A stretch of DNA of 9,790 nt from Saprospiraceae bacterium (GCA_013361075.1 JABWAJ010000164.1:1-9790); one strand, 5' to 3'; counted from the stretch's first letter, positions 1-6,750 are shown. A program made the numbers and translations. Notes: generated by a model from the letters alone, not told the origin.

Positions 1-1
1 C

Positions 2-400
2 CGGGAACGAGAACAAGGCTACCGACTGAAAGTCTGTATCGGGTCAGACTCTCAGGTTCGTAGTGGTGTAGTCGAGTTTGCAACGGTAGTCGTTTTCCTG
101 CGGGAGAAAAAAGGCGGCTTCATGTTTATCAGCAATAGCCGCATTGAAAAGGAAATGGGCTTGCGGGAGCGCATGATTTCTGAAGTCGCCCGTTCAGTAG
201 AGGTAGCTTATTCTCTGTGCGATCTGCTGGACACTTACCATGTTGAACTGGAAGTGCACGCCGACATCAATACCGACCCGCATTTCCAGTCCAACCTGGC
301 ACTAAAAGAAGCAATGGGATATATTTTGGGCATGGGCTTTGTTTTCAAAGCCAAACCCGATGCATTTGCCAGCTCTTCCTGTGCAGACAAAGTGGTTTGA
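2..400 (+). CDS. YkuK-family ribonuclease H-like protein (5' truncated)
   Basis: The reading frame is open from the first bases of the window to the TGA at 398-400, giving 132 visible residues; the true start lies outside. The ATG at 122 is internal, because conserved sequence is encoded upstream of it. Two blocks fit the YkuK/DUF458 RNase H-like family. One is IGSDSQ near visible residues 13-18, which carries the first acidic residue of an RNase H fold, followed by a hydrophobic strand. The other is the C-terminal HADIN...SN...EAMGY..GMGF...KPDAFASSS.ADK signature. Family members are predicted nucleases of unknown physiological substrate. The gene runs tail to tail into the next minus-strand gene with no spacer. 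Family assignment is fairly secure; biochemical function is inferred from fold only. Confidence 0.8.
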   Translation, partial: REREQGYRLKVCIGSDSQVRSGVVEFATVVVFLREKKGGFMFISNSRIEKEMGLRERMISEVARSVEVAYSLCDLLDTYHVELEVHADINTDPHFQSNLALKEAMGYILGMGFVFKAKPDAFASSSCADKVV

Positions 401-1723
401 TCAGCGGGTTTTTACCCGTTCCAGTAGATGCGCACCTACATTTCCACCCTGGGTTGCCCCATTTACAATAGCCGGCATATAGTGAATACCACCATAGAGC
501 CTGCTGATGCAAGCCTCCTTGGACGCTGCTACAAAAGATTTGAACCGGCGGGCTGGCAATCCAATAATTTCTTCCGTCGTATCGGTATACTCAAACTGAT
601 CGCCATACAAATGAGTCATTACCGTTGCAATGGCACTGGAAATGACACTATGTCCGCTGGTATACTCCGGGAAAGGCGGGGTTTGCAGCAGGGGTGCCCA
701 GTTTTCGTCAATGTATTTATTGATATAAGTTTCAGGACGGACTAAGTTGCTGCGGTATTTTTCATCCCAGCAACTGATGAACCCATCGGCCATGGCAAGC
801 GTAATGTACAGGTAGGTTTCGGTCGTTTTCATCAGGTCTGCATTGGCAGTACGTGCAGCAATAGCACCAATACCAGTCCAGTGCCCGCCCGGAGAAGCTT
901 TTTTGGTAGCAAACATCACGTGTCCAACATGATGGGAAATAAACGGATTGTCGTCCCAGAACCTGGCGATGGCAATCCGTTCTTCTTTATCTGCGGCATC
1001 GAGTGCTTTATAAACCTCCATTGCTTCTTTGTAAAAAAGGCTGCTTTTGTCTGTGCTGAAAGCCGTTGGCGGAGCGGGTGCAAACTGCGAAGCAGAATCA
1101 AGGGTAAACGGGCGGATTTTATTCCAGTGCGGTTCCACAGCTTCTTTGTACCCGGGAGGAGTGGGTTGCCAGCGAGCTGGTTCGTCATTCAATGAAAACT
1201 TGGGAAAAGTACGCGTCTGCTTGTAATTATCTTTTCCTGACCATGCCAGAATGTGCTTGGCCACAGCTTCCCCAAATTGCATAGAGCGCTCATAAACGTC
1301 ATCTGGCATGTTTAGCGCCTCAAAATCAGCATATAAGTCTTCCTGAAAAACATTCACAGAGTCTTCTGAAAAAGTAAGCGCTTTACCAACAGTGAGAAAT
1401 GCATGAACGCTCGCCAAAGGATAGCAGTAAGCCTTGCCAGCATCGGGTTTGGGCAGCGCCTCCAGCCCGTTGAGTTGCCCGCCCAGGCTTTTATTTTCAG
1501 GATAGCCCGGAACAAGCGCTTCATACCCGGCAATAGTAGCATAGGCATAAATCCGACTGGAGACCGGCGGAGAAAATACATCGTATATGATCACATCGGT
1601 CAGTCGCACCATGGAGCGGTGAATAAACTCCGGGTTAGCGGCCTCTTTTTCGTAGTTGGGATTGTTGCGTTGGCAGGACAACAACCCCGCAAGAACAATC
1701 AAAATCAAAACGCCCTTTTTCAT
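401..1723 (-). CDS. PAP2 / vanadium-dependent haloperoxidase family lipoprotein
   Basis: A 440-residue protein. The N-terminus is a lipoprotein signal: MKKG, a hydrophobic stretch, then LLSC with Cys17 as the likely lipidated residue, so it should be anchored facing the periplasm or outer surface. The C-terminal quarter carries all three oxyanion-binding motifs of the PAP2/vanadium haloperoxidase superfamily. These are K-x6-RP (K322, R329-P330), a TSGH version of PSGH (355-358) and SR-x5-H (S407-R408, H414). Such enzymes bind vanadate and oxidise halides with peroxide, or bind phosphate and act as acid phosphatases; the sequence alone cannot separate the two. The length suits Bacteroidota haloperoxidase-like proteins. 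The ATG at 1723 is chosen because it begins the signal peptide. The frame extends upstream to 1867, but that stretch holds a promoter. No Shine-Dalgarno is evident. Confidence 0.85.
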   Translation of the reverse strand: MKKGVLILIVLAGLLSCQRNNPNYEKEAANPEFIHRSMVRLTDVIIYDVFSPPVSSRIYAYATIAGYEALVPGYPENKSLGGQLNGLEALPKPDAGKAYCYPLASVHAFLTVGKALTFSEDSVNVFQEDLYADFEALNMPDDVYERSMQFGEAVAKHILAWSGKDNYKQTRTFPKFSLNDEPARWQPTPPGYKEAVEPHWNKIRPFTLDSASQFAPAPPTAFSTDKSSLFYKEAMEVYKALDAADKEERIAIARFWDDNPFISHHVGHVMFATKKASPGGHWTGIGAIAARTANADLMKTTETYLYITLAMADGFISCWDEKYRSNLVRPETYINKYIDENWAPLLQTPPFPEYTSGHSVISSAIATVMTHLYGDQFEYTDTTEEIIGLPARRFKSFVAASKEACISRLYGGIHYMPAIVNGATQGGNVGAHLLERVKTR

Positions 1724-1783
1724 AGTATTTTTTTGTGCTGATGAAACGTATTTGAACCAAACCGGGTTTTTTCCGGAAAGCGT

Positions 1784-1814
1784 CAAACTTAGGAGGAATT
1801 TATAACTTCTACAA
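1784..1814 (-). promoter_or_regulatory. Bacteroidota-type promoter of the haloperoxidase-family gene
   Basis: On the minus strand, TTG (1812-1814) is followed after exactly 20 bases by TAAGTTTG (1784-1791). This matches the Bacteroidota primary sigma consensus, TTG about 19-21 bases before TAnnTTTG. Transcription would start near 1777, leaving a leader of roughly 50 nt before the ATG at 1723. The site lies inside the upstream extension of the reading frame, which argues against that extension being translated. Confidence 0.7.
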
Positions 1815-1851
1815 GAATGAATGTCAACTGTTACGCTTTGCACGAAAATGA

Positions 1852-1859
1852 TAATTTTG
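1852..1859 (+). promoter_or_regulatory. Candidate -7 box of the tyrS promoter
   Basis: TAATTTTG fits the TAnnTTTG -7 consensus of Bacteroidota. It would start transcription near 1866, about 25 nt before the tyrS ATG. The -33 region is poor: only CTG at 1828-1830, 21 bases upstream, so this is a half-match. Together with the minus-strand promoter at 1784-1814 it makes a compact divergent promoter region. Confidence 0.5.
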
Positions 1860-1890
1860 CGCTCCAATTCGCATTAAAACTATAATCTTT

Positions 1891-3165
1891 ATGAATTTTC
1901 TGGATGAACTCAGGTGGCGCGGCATGTTGCAGGACATGATCCCCGAAACAGAAGAATTGTTCAAAAGCGGCAAAATGGTAACGGCTTATATCGGTTTCGA
2001 CCCAACAGCTCCGGCCCTTACCATTGGCAATTATGTGCAATTAATGCTGTTGACATTGCTGCAACGCGCAGGACATCAACCGATTGTTCTTATGGGAGGA
2101 GCAACCGGCCGAATCGGCGATCCCTCATTTAAGGATGAGGAACGTCAACTGAAAACAGCGGAAGAGCTGGACCACAACCTCGCTCATCAGGTTAAACAAG
2201 TCTCCAAATTTCTCAATTTTACCGATGGCGAAAACCGGGCGTTGCTGGTCAATAACCATGATTTCTACAAAGACATGAATGTGCTGGATTTTCTCCGTGA
2301 TGTAGGAAAAACCCTCACAGTCAATTATATGATGTCAAAAGAATCGGTAAAAAAACGCATTGAAACGGGCATATCCTTTACCGAATTCAGTTACCAGTTG
2401 TTACAGGGCTACGATTTTCAATGCCTGTTTGAACGCTACAACTGTGTGCTGCAGATGGGAGGATCCGATCAATGGGGCAACATTACTGCAGGTACGGAAT
2501 TCATCCGCCGGAACCTTCGCAAAAATGCTTATGCTCTCACAACTCCTTTGCTCACCAAAGCTGATGGCAAAAAATTTGGTAAATCCGAGCAGGGCAACCT
2601 CTGGCTCGATCCAAACCTAACCTCGCCGTATAAATTTTACCAATTCTGGATCAACGCTGATGATGCCGATCTGCCAAAATTTATCCGTTATTTCACCCTG
2701 CGCTCGCGTGAAGAGGTGGAAACCATGGAACAGGAACATGCTGAGAACCCGCGCGAACTGAAACGATTGCTCGCTGAAGAGCTGACCATCCGCATCCATT
2801 CGCGGGAAGATTTTGAATCGGTATTAAAGGTGTCTGAATTGCTTTTCGGAAAAAATGCCGACCGCAATGCTTTACTGGCCATGAGTCGGGAGGAGTTAGC
2901 CACCGTTTCGGAGGAAATTCCATCCTTTTCACTGAGTCGGGAAGTACTGGCTGATGGCATAAATATTTTAGATCTTATGGCCCAAACCGGTATTGCAGCT
3001 TCCAAAGCGGAAGCCCGGCGTGCAGTACAAGGCAATGCCGTTTCCGTGAACAAGGAAAAGATCAGCATTCCGGAACAAGTTGTACCGATAGAGGCCCTAT
3101 TGCACGGCCAGTACCTGATGATTGAAAATGGAAAGAAAAATAAGATAATGGTGTTGGTGGGATAA
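1891..3165 (+). CDS. tyrS: Tyrosine--tRNA ligase
   Basis: A 424-residue class Ic aminoacyl-tRNA synthetase that activates tyrosine with ATP and charges tRNA-Tyr in the cytoplasm. The length is typical of bacterial TyrRS. Landmarks in order: GFDPTAP (35-41) leading into the class I signature, here TIGN at 44-47 where HIGH is usual; GGATGRIGDPS (69-79); YDFQCL (174-179); QMGGSDQWGN (188-197), part of the tyrosine pocket; KFGKS (228-232), the KMSKS equivalent, followed by WLDP..TSPYKFYQFWIN; and a C-terminal S4-like RNA-binding domain from about 357 to 420. The ATG at 1891 begins the usual short N-terminal helix (MNFLDELRWRG). There is no obvious Shine-Dalgarno, as in the other Bacteroidota genes here. 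It appears monocistronic, facing a minus-strand cluster downstream. Identity is clear; the motif substitution is discussed separately. Confidence 0.96.
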   Translation: MNFLDELRWRGMLQDMIPETEELFKSGKMVTAYIGFDPTAPALTIGNYVQLMLLTLLQRAGHQPIVLMGGATGRIGDPSFKDEERQLKTAEELDHNLAHQVKQVSKFLNFTDGENRALLVNNHDFYKDMNVLDFLRDVGKTLTVNYMMSKESVKKRIETGISFTEFSYQLLQGYDFQCLFERYNCVLQMGGSDQWGNITAGTEFIRRNLRKNAYALTTPLLTKADGKKFGKSEQGNLWLDPNLTSPYKFYQFWINADDADLPKFIRYFTLRSREEVETMEQEHAENPRELKRLLAEELTIRIHSREDFESVLKVSELLFGKNADRNALLAMSREELATVSEEIPSFSLSREVLADGINILDLMAQTGIAASKAEARRAVQGNAVSVNKEKISIPEQVVPIEALLHGQYLMIENGKKNKIMVLVG

Positions 3166-3172
3166 GCCGGCG

Positions 3173-3243
3173 AAAAAAAAACAAACAGCCCCTTCTTGCT
3201 TTATTATTGGAAAAACTTGTGAGTGTTAAGCAGGGGCTGTTTG
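3173..3243 (-). terminator. Intrinsic terminator of the minus-strand cluster
   Basis: Bases 3182-3192 (CAAACAGCCCC) pair perfectly with 3233-3243, and a second 5-bp helix (TGCTT/AAGCA) forms inside after a bulge. Read on the minus strand, the hairpin is followed at once by nine T residues (complement of 3173-3181), the classic U-tract. The plus direction has no U-tract. It therefore ends transcription coming from the HD-domain gene, although it sits just 8 bases past the tyrS stop. Confidence 0.75.
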
Positions 3244-3283
3244 AAATTATAACGCCTATATCATCAAACTGATAACATTACGC

Positions 3284-3323
3284 GCAGCCTGCTGCAAACG
3301 CTGCCTGCTTTTTTATTTTTTTT
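3284..3323 (+). terminator. Weak candidate plus-strand terminator after tyrS
   Basis: GCAGC (3284-3288) can pair with GCTGC (3300-3304) around an 11-base loop. Four bases later comes a long T-rich tract (3309-3323), which overlaps the Lys codons and stop of the opposing gene. The stem is short and the spacing to the T-tract is not ideal. The T-tract may simply be the AAA/TAA end of the minus-strand gene. Confidence 0.3.
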
Positions 3324-3906
3324 CGTAGCTGGCTACAATTTCTTTCAGGGTATCCAGGTATTTGCTTTTTTGCGGCGACCGGCGGCGCTTGTTGGTTTCT
3401 GTAAAAAAGGCATGCTTTTCGAGAAAACCCACCTGCAGGCGGTTCCATGTCTCTTCCGTTTCCAAAACTTTATACGCCTTCAATTCTTCGTACAGACTGC
3501 TGCCGATGCTGAAAAAATCATCGCGCCCGAGGTAATCCAAATCGGCGTCACAAATGATCTGTTCCAGCGAATTTTTGGGAGATTGCGGAATTTTAGTTGC
3601 CATGATCATTCCACAGATCTGTTCAATTTCGGTATCGGAAAAACCATACCGGGGCAAATGCTCCCGCGCGATGTTGCAGCCCAGTGCTTCGTGGTCTTTG
3701 TTGTTGATCGTGAAACCCGAGTCATGAAACAAAGCCGCTGTTTTTAACAGAATGGATTCGTAGGGAGATACTTTTTCCAAATAGCACAGCTCCTCGGTTA
3801 CGTAAAGGACGTCGAGGGTATGGTGCATCCCGTGGTAAGTCAGGTCACCGGATAGTTCCCGTTCCAGTTTATCTAAAATAAAAGCTTTGGCTCCGTGATA
3901 GTTCAT
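3313..3906 (-). CDS. HD-domain metal-dependent phosphohydrolase
   Basis: A 197-residue soluble, all-helical protein with no signal peptide or membrane segment. The HD-superfamily metal ligands are visible in order: YHGMHHT (24-30) giving the first His, LFHDSGF (59-65) giving the HD dyad H61-D62, and CDADLDYLG (119-127) giving the distal Asp. HD proteins hydrolyse phosphomonoesters, phosphodiesters or nucleotides; this one resembles the small stand-alone HD hydrolases common in Bacteroidota. The substrate cannot be read from sequence. The C-terminal third is rich in Lys, Arg and Glu. It lies 65 bases downstream of the RNA methyltransferase gene on the same strand and is probably the last gene of that cluster, with the hairpin at 3173-3243 as terminator. 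No TAnnTTTG box was found just upstream of its ATG, which favours co-transcription. Confidence 0.8.
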   Translation of the reverse strand: MNYHGAKAFILDKLERELSGDLTYHGMHHTLDVLYVTEELCYLEKVSPYESILLKTAALFHDSGFTINNKDHEALGCNIAREHLPRYGFSDTEIEQICGMIMATKIPQSPKNSLEQIICDADLDYLGRDDFFSIGSSLYEELKAYKVLETEETWNRLQVGFLEKHAFFTETNKRRRSPQKSKYLDTLKEIVASYEKK

Positions 3907-3971
3907 GACACTGGCATTTAAAATTTTGTGCTGGTTTTTAAAACGAAATGTCTTAGAGCTTAAGTATGAAT

Positions 3972-4517
3972 TTATTGCACCTTATTTATAAGGTGGTAAT
4001 GTCTGAAAAATTCCCAAACAACCACTCCAACACAAACGGCAATATTGAGGGAGTGTTTCGTACCAGCCTGAGGAATTTCAATGCAGGCATCTGCCACAGC
4101 AAGCACCTCATCGCTTACACCATTGACTTCATTGCCAAAAAACAGTGCATAACGTCCTTCTGTTTGGGGTTCAAACATTTGCAACAAAACGCTGTCTTCT
4201 GCCTGTTCTATGCCAATAATAGAATACCCCTCCGCTTTCAGGCTCTGTGCTGCTACAGCCGAATCTTCGAAATAAATCCAGGTAACAGAGTCAGTGGCTC
4301 CCAGGGCTGTTTTCAGAATCTCCCGGTGCGGTGGTTGCGCTGAAATGCCGCAAAGTACTATTTTTTCTACCGCAAAAGCATCTGCAGTGCGAAAAGCAGA
4401 ACCAACATTTAACGCCGACCGCACATTGTCGAGCACAACAATAACCGGTATCTTGCCACTCCGTCGAAAAGCTTCGGGAGTCAGGCGGTTCAGGTCCGCC
4501 ATGCTACGTTTTTTCAT
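3972..4517 (-). CDS. SpoU/TrmH-family RNA 2'-O-methyltransferase
   Basis: A 181-residue SPOUT-class enzyme expected to transfer methyl from SAM to a ribose 2'-OH of tRNA or rRNA. All three SpoU motifs are present. Motif 1 is NVRSALNVGSAFRTA (31-45) with the catalytic-type Arg. Motif 2 is FGNEVNGVS (127-135). Motif 3 is IEIPQAGTKHSLNIAV (146-161), which forms the trefoil-knot cofactor site. There is no extra N-terminal RNA-binding domain, so it is a minimal, short member; the target nucleotide is unknown. The ATG at 4517 is chosen over an in-frame TTG at 4532 because the protein then begins MKKRSMADLNRL, and the ATG at 4502 is a further alternative. The start overlaps the end of the upstream methyltransferase gene by 14 nt, implying translational coupling. 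Confidence 0.88.
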   Translation of the reverse strand: MKKRSMADLNRLTPEAFRRSGKIPVIVVLDNVRSALNVGSAFRTADAFAVEKIVLCGISAQPPHREILKTALGATDSVTWIYFEDSAVAAQSLKAEGYSIIGIEQAEDSVLLQMFEPQTEGRYALFFGNEVNGVSDEVLAVADACIEIPQAGTKHSLNIAVCVGVVVWEFFRHYHLINKVQ

Positions 4518-5175
4518 TCCCTCTTTTTTCAAAAACCATCAGGTAATAATCAAAAATCAGTCCCTGTTTTAAAACTTTGCTCCGCAGGAGGATCAATCCC
4601 TGCCGGGCAAAAAACGAATGGTAATCCGCTGAATCGTATTGATGCGGATGGAGCACATCCCCCGGCAGGTATTGAAACATTTTTTTCAACCACTGGTATT
4701 TGTGAACATCGACAGAAACCAGCATTGTACCGTGGGTTTGAAGCGCATCCGCCAGCCGTTTTACTGAAGTTTCAAGGTCTTTTACGTGATTGATTGCATT
4801 GAAACAGAATACTTTGTGATAGACTTCCTGTGCATTAAATGATTCCAGAGGCTGTGCCAAAAAACGCACCCGCGGGTAGTCTTCAGGTGTAAAATGCGTC
4901 AGATTTTTTTTGTAATTTTCCAATAACGGATCAAGCGCGTCCATATTCCCCGGCAAAGGCAATATGAACAAACCTGCAGGCCCACACCCCGCGTCGAGCA
5001 GTCTGTCTCCGTTTTTAGGAGTAACCCCCGCGTCTTCCAGCATCTTTCTCCAATAAGCCCGTTTGTTGTCGAGGTACACTTGTTTGGGGCGTTTGGATAA
5101 ATAATACTGCCACCAGCGCCACTCCAGCGCCTGGGCAAGTTTCCATTTCCATTTCGACAGTGGCAAACCAATCAC
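4504..5175 (-). CDS. Class I SAM-dependent methyltransferase
   Basis: A 223-residue protein with a Rossmann-type methyltransferase fold. Motif I is LLDAGCGPAG (59-68), binding SAM. MDALDP (78-83) supplies the acidic residue after strand 2, and FCFNAINHVKD (123-133) is the motif IV region. The N-terminal 45 residues are a Trp/Lys/Arg-rich helical segment (KWKWKLAQALEWRWWQYYL), seen in several Bacteroidota methyltransferases of unknown substrate. Small-molecule methylation is plausible; no substrate motif is recognised. Translation appears to start at GTG (5175): no ATG exists upstream before the in-frame stop at 5212-5214, and the first internal Met (residue 45) would remove conserved sequence. 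It is the first gene of the minus-strand cluster and overlaps the RNA methyltransferase gene by 14 nt. Confidence 0.82.
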   Translation of the reverse strand: MIGLPLSKWKWKLAQALEWRWWQYYLSKRPKQVYLDNKRAYWRKMLEDAGVTPKNGDRLLDAGCGPAGLFILPLPGNMDALDPLLENYKKNLTHFTPEDYPRVRFLAQPLESFNAQEVYHKVFCFNAINHVKDLETSVKRLADALQTHGTMLVSVDVHKYQWLKKMFQYLPGDVLHPHQYDSADYHSFFARQGLILLRSKVLKQGLIFDYYLMVFEKRGNEKT

Positions 5176-5181
5176 AATTCG

Positions 5182-5189
5182 TACCTTTG
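5182..5189 (+). promoter_or_regulatory. Candidate -7 box for the DUF2027-Smr gene
   Basis: TACCTTTG is an exact match to TAnnTTTG. It would place the transcription start near 5196, about 45 nt before the GTG at 5240. No convincing TTG is seen 19-21 bases upstream, so only the -7 half is supported. Confidence 0.45.
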
Positions 5190-5199
5190 AGCCTGAGAA

Positions 5200-5229
5200 C
5201 AGATTTAGCGTCTAATGTATAAAATTCAA
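5200..5229 (-). promoter_or_regulatory. Candidate promoter of the methyltransferase-TrmH-HD cluster
   Basis: On the minus strand, TTG (5227-5229) is followed after 19 bases by TAAATCTG (5200-5207), one mismatch from TAnnTTTG. The expected start, near 5193, leaves a leader of under 20 nt before the GTG at 5175. The box overlaps the leader of the divergent plus-strand gene, so the two promoters are interleaved within 64 bases. Confidence 0.5.
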
Positions 5230-5239
5230 TCGAAACCCT

Positions 5240-6301
5240 GTGCTATTTGCAATTGGAACAAAAGTTAAGTTGATTCGGACAAACGATACAGGTGTCGTTA
5301 CTGCTTTACTCGAACACGGCATGCTGCAGGTTTCGCTTGATGGCAGCGACATGGAAATCCCTGTCTTTGAGGAAGATATCGTCCATTACACAGATCCGCT
5401 GCGGGACCAGATTTTTGCGAAAGCCAAAGTAGTGCCTGCTCCGAAAAAGTACCAGGCAGAACCACCTCCACCCCGCACGGTATCCGAAAACCAGTACGCC
5501 ATTTTGCGCAGCAGCGGGGTTCAGATTGCTTTCGACCCTGCATTCCGAAGCGACGCATCAATCGAAAAATACCTCATTTTCCTGATCAATGATACGCGCT
5601 ACGAAGTTGTTTACAATTTTGTCCTTTCTTTCAACGGGCGGGTAGCAAAGCAACAGGACGGCAAACTGGAAGCCGTAACTGCCCTGCAGGTCGGCGAACT
5701 GACATTCGACCAACTCAATGAATCTCCGGAAGTAGAACTTTCCTGCTGGCGGGTCACCACAGAAGGCCCGGGAGCGGAATTGAAAAAAGTTTTAAAAATC
5801 AAGCCTCAGCAGTTTTTCAAAAAAGTGCTGACAGCGCCCTTATTGAACCGGCCCGTACATTTATTCCGGATTTTTGAAAACATCAAAGACGAGCCCTCCG
5901 GCAAGCAGGATGGCGAAGACCTCCTAACCTATACCAAACGGCAGGCAACTCCGGCGAAGTTTTTATCCAGTCAGTACCATTCCGGACACGTTCCGCATGA
6001 GGTTAGGGAAAAAGCCGAATTCAGCCCTGAAATTGACCTGCATATTGAACAGTTAGCTGAAAACTGGGCGAAGTTGAGTAATGCAGAAATCTTACAGATC
6101 CAGTTGCGGCACTTTGATGCGTTTATAGAAAAATCCATCCGGCTGGGGGTAGAGCGCGTTTTTATCATTCACGGACTCGGCACCGGGCGCCTCAGGGATA
6201 CCATTGCCACCCGTTTGCTGCGCATTCCGGAAGTCAAAACGTTTAAAAACGAATACCATCCAAGGTATGGCCATGGCGCAACGGAAGTGATTTTTGAATG
6301 A
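5240..6301 (+). CDS. DUF2027 domain protein with C-terminal Smr domain
   Basis: A 353-residue protein. The N-terminal 50 residues resemble a small barrel (IGTKVKLIRTNDTGVV and following beta strands). A Pro-rich hinge lies at about 67-79. A central beta-rich region of about 85-215 matches the DUF2027 type found in Bacteroidota. The C-terminal Smr domain (about 264-353) carries EIDLH (264-268), HGLGTGRLR (311-319) and a closing YGHGATEVIFE. Smr domains, first known from MutS2, are nucleic-acid binding and often endonucleolytic, so a role in DNA repair or RNA processing is possible but unproven. The frame has no ATG upstream before a stop at 5213-5215, so GTG at 5240 is the likely start; the next residues fit the expected beginning of this domain. 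It is divergent from the methyltransferase cluster, and no terminator is visible after the TGA. Confidence 0.85.
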   Translation: MLFAIGTKVKLIRTNDTGVVTALLEHGMLQVSLDGSDMEIPVFEEDIVHYTDPLRDQIFAKAKVVPAPKKYQAEPPPPRTVSENQYAILRSSGVQIAFDPAFRSDASIEKYLIFLINDTRYEVVYNFVLSFNGRVAKQQDGKLEAVTALQVGELTFDQLNESPEVELSCWRVTTEGPGAELKKVLKIKPQQFFKKVLTAPLLNRPVHLFRIFENIKDEPSGKQDGEDLLTYTKRQATPAKFLSSQYHSGHVPHEVREKAEFSPEIDLHIEQLAENWAKLSNAEILQIQLRHFDAFIEKSIRLGVERVFIIHGLGTGRLRDTIATRLLRIPEVKTFKNEYHPRYGHGATEVIFE

Positions 6302-6382
6302 GGGAAGGTGCCCCCATCATTCCTCTGTCGTAGTCATTACCATCTTCACAACACCGGAAGGTTTCAACCCCGTAAGTGTCCC

Positions 6383-6712
6383 TTATTTTTCAACAGCAAC
6401 CGAAACAGGCAACCTGGTGAGTTCATCATACAGGGCTTTTACCTGTGGGGGCACTTCGTACCCTGGCGCTCCCCAGGTCATCCGAACATCAACGCCGCTG
6501 TCTTTCCGCTGCAGAAAATAATACATGTTGCCCGGATAATTGACAGCCGTAGAATCGGTCAGTAAAGCCGTTGCCCGCTTGAACACGGATTTGGCTGTCC
6601 TTTTTTTAGCGGAAGGGATTTCCGTGCGTTCTCCCCCAAGGCCTTTCTGAACAAACAATTGCCCGTTCTCCAACAGCAAATACTCCGTGTACGCGCCTGC
6701 ATTTGCAGCGTG
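6383..6712 (-). CDS. Hypothetical Bacteroidota protein, 5' end lost at contig junction
   Basis: About 109 residues of the C-terminal part of a protein I do not recognise, ending in TAA (6383-6385). It begins inside AGAYTEYLLLENGQLF, then has a Lys-rich KKRTAKSVFKRA segment and YYFLQRKDSGVDVRMTWG, and ends in a conserved-looking tail. There is no membrane segment. The frame runs on to an ATG at 6766, but the last 18 codons (LPPLPRRRARVEP and similar) are low-complexity and lie across the proposed junction, so the visible start is not trusted. Its end faces the Smr gene, 81 bases away. Composition matches the Bacteroidota genes to its left. Confidence 0.6.
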   Translation of the reverse strand, partial: HAANAGAYTEYLLLENGQLFVQKGLGGERTEIPSAKKRTAKSVFKRATALLTDSTAVNYPGNMYYFLQRKDSGVDVRMTWGAPGYEVPPQVKALYDELTRLPVSVAVEK

Positions 6713-6750
6713 GGGTTCCACGCGTGCTCGCCGCCGTGGAAGCGGTGGCA
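6705..6750. other. Probable chimeric junction: Bacteroidota to Chloroflexota sequence
   Basis: Left of here the minus-strand frame is coding and right of here the plus-strand frame is coding; each becomes low-complexity (Arg/Gly/Pro-rich) across this interval. Neither gene has a plausible start or end at this point. Promoter style, ribosome-site style, repeat content and protein types differ on the two sides. The exact breakpoint cannot be placed to the base. An assembly join is the simplest reading; a real insertion or deletion scar is possible. Confidence 0.6.

Noticed and set aside
1724..1867. A 48-residue N-terminal extension of the haloperoxidase-family gene
   Set aside because: It would bury a clear lipoprotein signal peptide and overlaps a well-formed promoter (1784-1814); residues in it look non-coding.
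3182..3243. Bidirectional terminator also serving tyrS
   Set aside because: The hairpin is followed in the plus direction by GAAATTATAA, with no U-tract.
4518..4532. TTG start giving a 5-residue longer SpoU-family protein
   Set aside because: An ATG at 4517 gives a normal family N-terminus; nothing supports the rarer start codon.
6302..6382. Small gene or terminator between the Smr gene and the truncated hypothetical gene
   Set aside because: Only short interrupted frames and no stable hairpin were seen in these 81 bases.
6687..6719. ATG at 6687 as the start of the modular gene
   Set aside because: It lies within the Bacteroidota minus-strand coding sequence, on the other side of the proposed junction, with no ribosome site.
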